Position numbers and translations under genes: made by a program. Below the pieces are notes generated by a model. The model was not told the origin of the DNA, ran no database searches, and saw only the letters and a list, made by a program, of their open reading frames with translations. Of a stretch of 6,246 bases of DNA, positions 5,716 to 6,246 are shown piece after piece (within the stretch, counting starts at the first letter, position 1; each line of letters begins with the position of its first letter). The stretch is from VAZQ01 sp036406655 (GTDB lineage Bacteria; Pseudomonadota; Alphaproteobacteria; Rhizobiales; Xanthobacteraceae): positions 1-6,246 of the forward strand of contig DASXAP010000017.1 of NCBI GenBank assembly GCA_036406655.1, given 5' to 3'.

Positions 5716-6246
5716 CTACTCGATCACATCACCGCCGGAGGAGGCTTGCGGCGACGACCATGCGTCGAGATCATCAATCTGCAAACGGGTCGCCGCCGCC
5801 GGCCCAACGAGCTTCTCCTCGATCTCTTTTCTTGCCAGGTCAAGCCATGACTCGGCGCGGACGGCACGGTTCCGAACGCATTCCATCTCCATTTCGAGCT
5901 GATCAATTCGACTCTCGGCAGATCGCAGCTGCCGGCCTGCGCTTTGCAGCATCCCGATAATGGCATCGCCCGACCGGTCCATCGGAATGGCTTCGCCTCG
6001 TAGCTGTTTCGGCGCGAAGTTCAAGACCTCGTATGGCACGCCGATGGCCGAACGAGCCGGCGTGCGAGAGCGTCGCGACGGCGGAGTGACAATTTGCGTC
6101 GGCACATCCGAGTGCTTCAGCGTGAGCTCGAGATTGCGCAACTGGAAGAAAACGATCTCCAGCCAGTCACGCAACTCGTCCTGCAGTGCCGCGGGGAGGT
6201 CAGGGGGCGCTGCCCGCCAGAGCTCGGAGAACGAGGAGGTTTTCCG
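5716..6246 (-). CDS. Hypothetical protein with C-terminal coiled coil (5' end outside the window)
   Basis: A minus-strand frame runs from a TAG at 5718-5716 to the window edge without a stop, giving at least 176 residues. A TTG at 6174 could be read as a start, but the frame upstream (including FSELWRAAPPDLPAALQDEL) looks coding, so the gene probably begins beyond 6246. Residues about 17-45 (from the edge) are helical. They are followed by a Pro/Ser/Arg-rich linker (about 48-68), then a segment with NFAPKQLRGEAIPMDRSGDAI. A charged heptad-like helix (about 95-145, containing SAESRIDQLEMEMECVRNRA) is a likely coiled coil. The tail is acidic and Ser/Gly-rich. It resembles coiled-coil hypotheticals common in Bradyrhizobium (recollection), without a known function. 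Codons use more A/T at third positions than neighbouring genes, which suggests accessory DNA. Confidence 0.65.
   Translation of the reverse strand, partial: RKTSSFSELWRAAPPDLPAALQDELRDWLEIVFFQLRNLELTLKHSDVPTQIVTPPSRRSRTPARSAIGVPYEVLNFAPKQLRGEAIPMDRSGDAIIGMLQSAGRQLRSAESRIDQLEMEMECVRNRAVRAESWLDLARKEIEEKLVGPAAATRLQIDDLDAWSSPQASSGGDVIE

Overview
The window is GC-rich chromosomal DNA with strongly G/C-biased third codon positions. It probably comes from an alphaproteobacterium of the order Hyphomicrobiales, close to Bradyrhizobium/Rhodopseudomonas (Nitrobacteraceae/Xanthobacteraceae). I base this on recalled similarity of the UbiH-like hydroxylase, the DUF2125 protein and the DUF1328 peptide to proteins of that group, and on an intergenic repeat carrying GTAGGGTGGGCAA arms of a kind I associate with it. 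No mobile-element gene, phage gene, tRNA, rRNA or CRISPR array was seen.

Layout from left to right. Positions 1-74 (minus) may hold the first 24 codons of a gene that leaves the window. A perfect 13-bp hairpin lies at 111-141. A DUF1328 two-helix membrane peptide is at 185-364 (minus), with a possible general-stress promoter upstream. An unannotated-looking 51-aa membrane peptide is at 447-602 (minus). A metabolic pair follows: a mandelate-racemase-like enolase-superfamily enzyme (809-1921, minus) and, divergently 83 bp away, a metal-dependent decarboxylase of the gamma-resorcylate (2,6-dihydroxybenzoate) decarboxylase type (2005-2985, plus). A 149-bp nested inverted-repeat element (2997-3145) fills the gap between this decarboxylase and the convergent UbiH/COQ6-type flavin hydroxylase (3156-4436, minus). 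Divergent from that is a DUF2125 membrane-anchored envelope protein (4580-5704, plus). A coiled-coil hypothetical protein (5716 to beyond 6246, minus) converges on it and runs off the right edge.

How the genes work together. The racemase-like and decarboxylase-like genes share one divergent promoter region and both act on carboxylic acids, so they may form a small catabolic module for hydroxylated (possibly aromatic) acids. No transporter, regulator or ring-cleavage gene is present to confirm this. The UbiH-like and DUF2125 genes look like conserved housekeeping genes for quinone synthesis and cell envelope.

The most interesting points are the Lys-to-Arg change at the position of one catalytic base in the racemase-like enzyme, with an altered substrate flap, and the highly ordered four-arm inverted repeat. 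I see no evidence of a defence system or another wholly new multi-gene system here.
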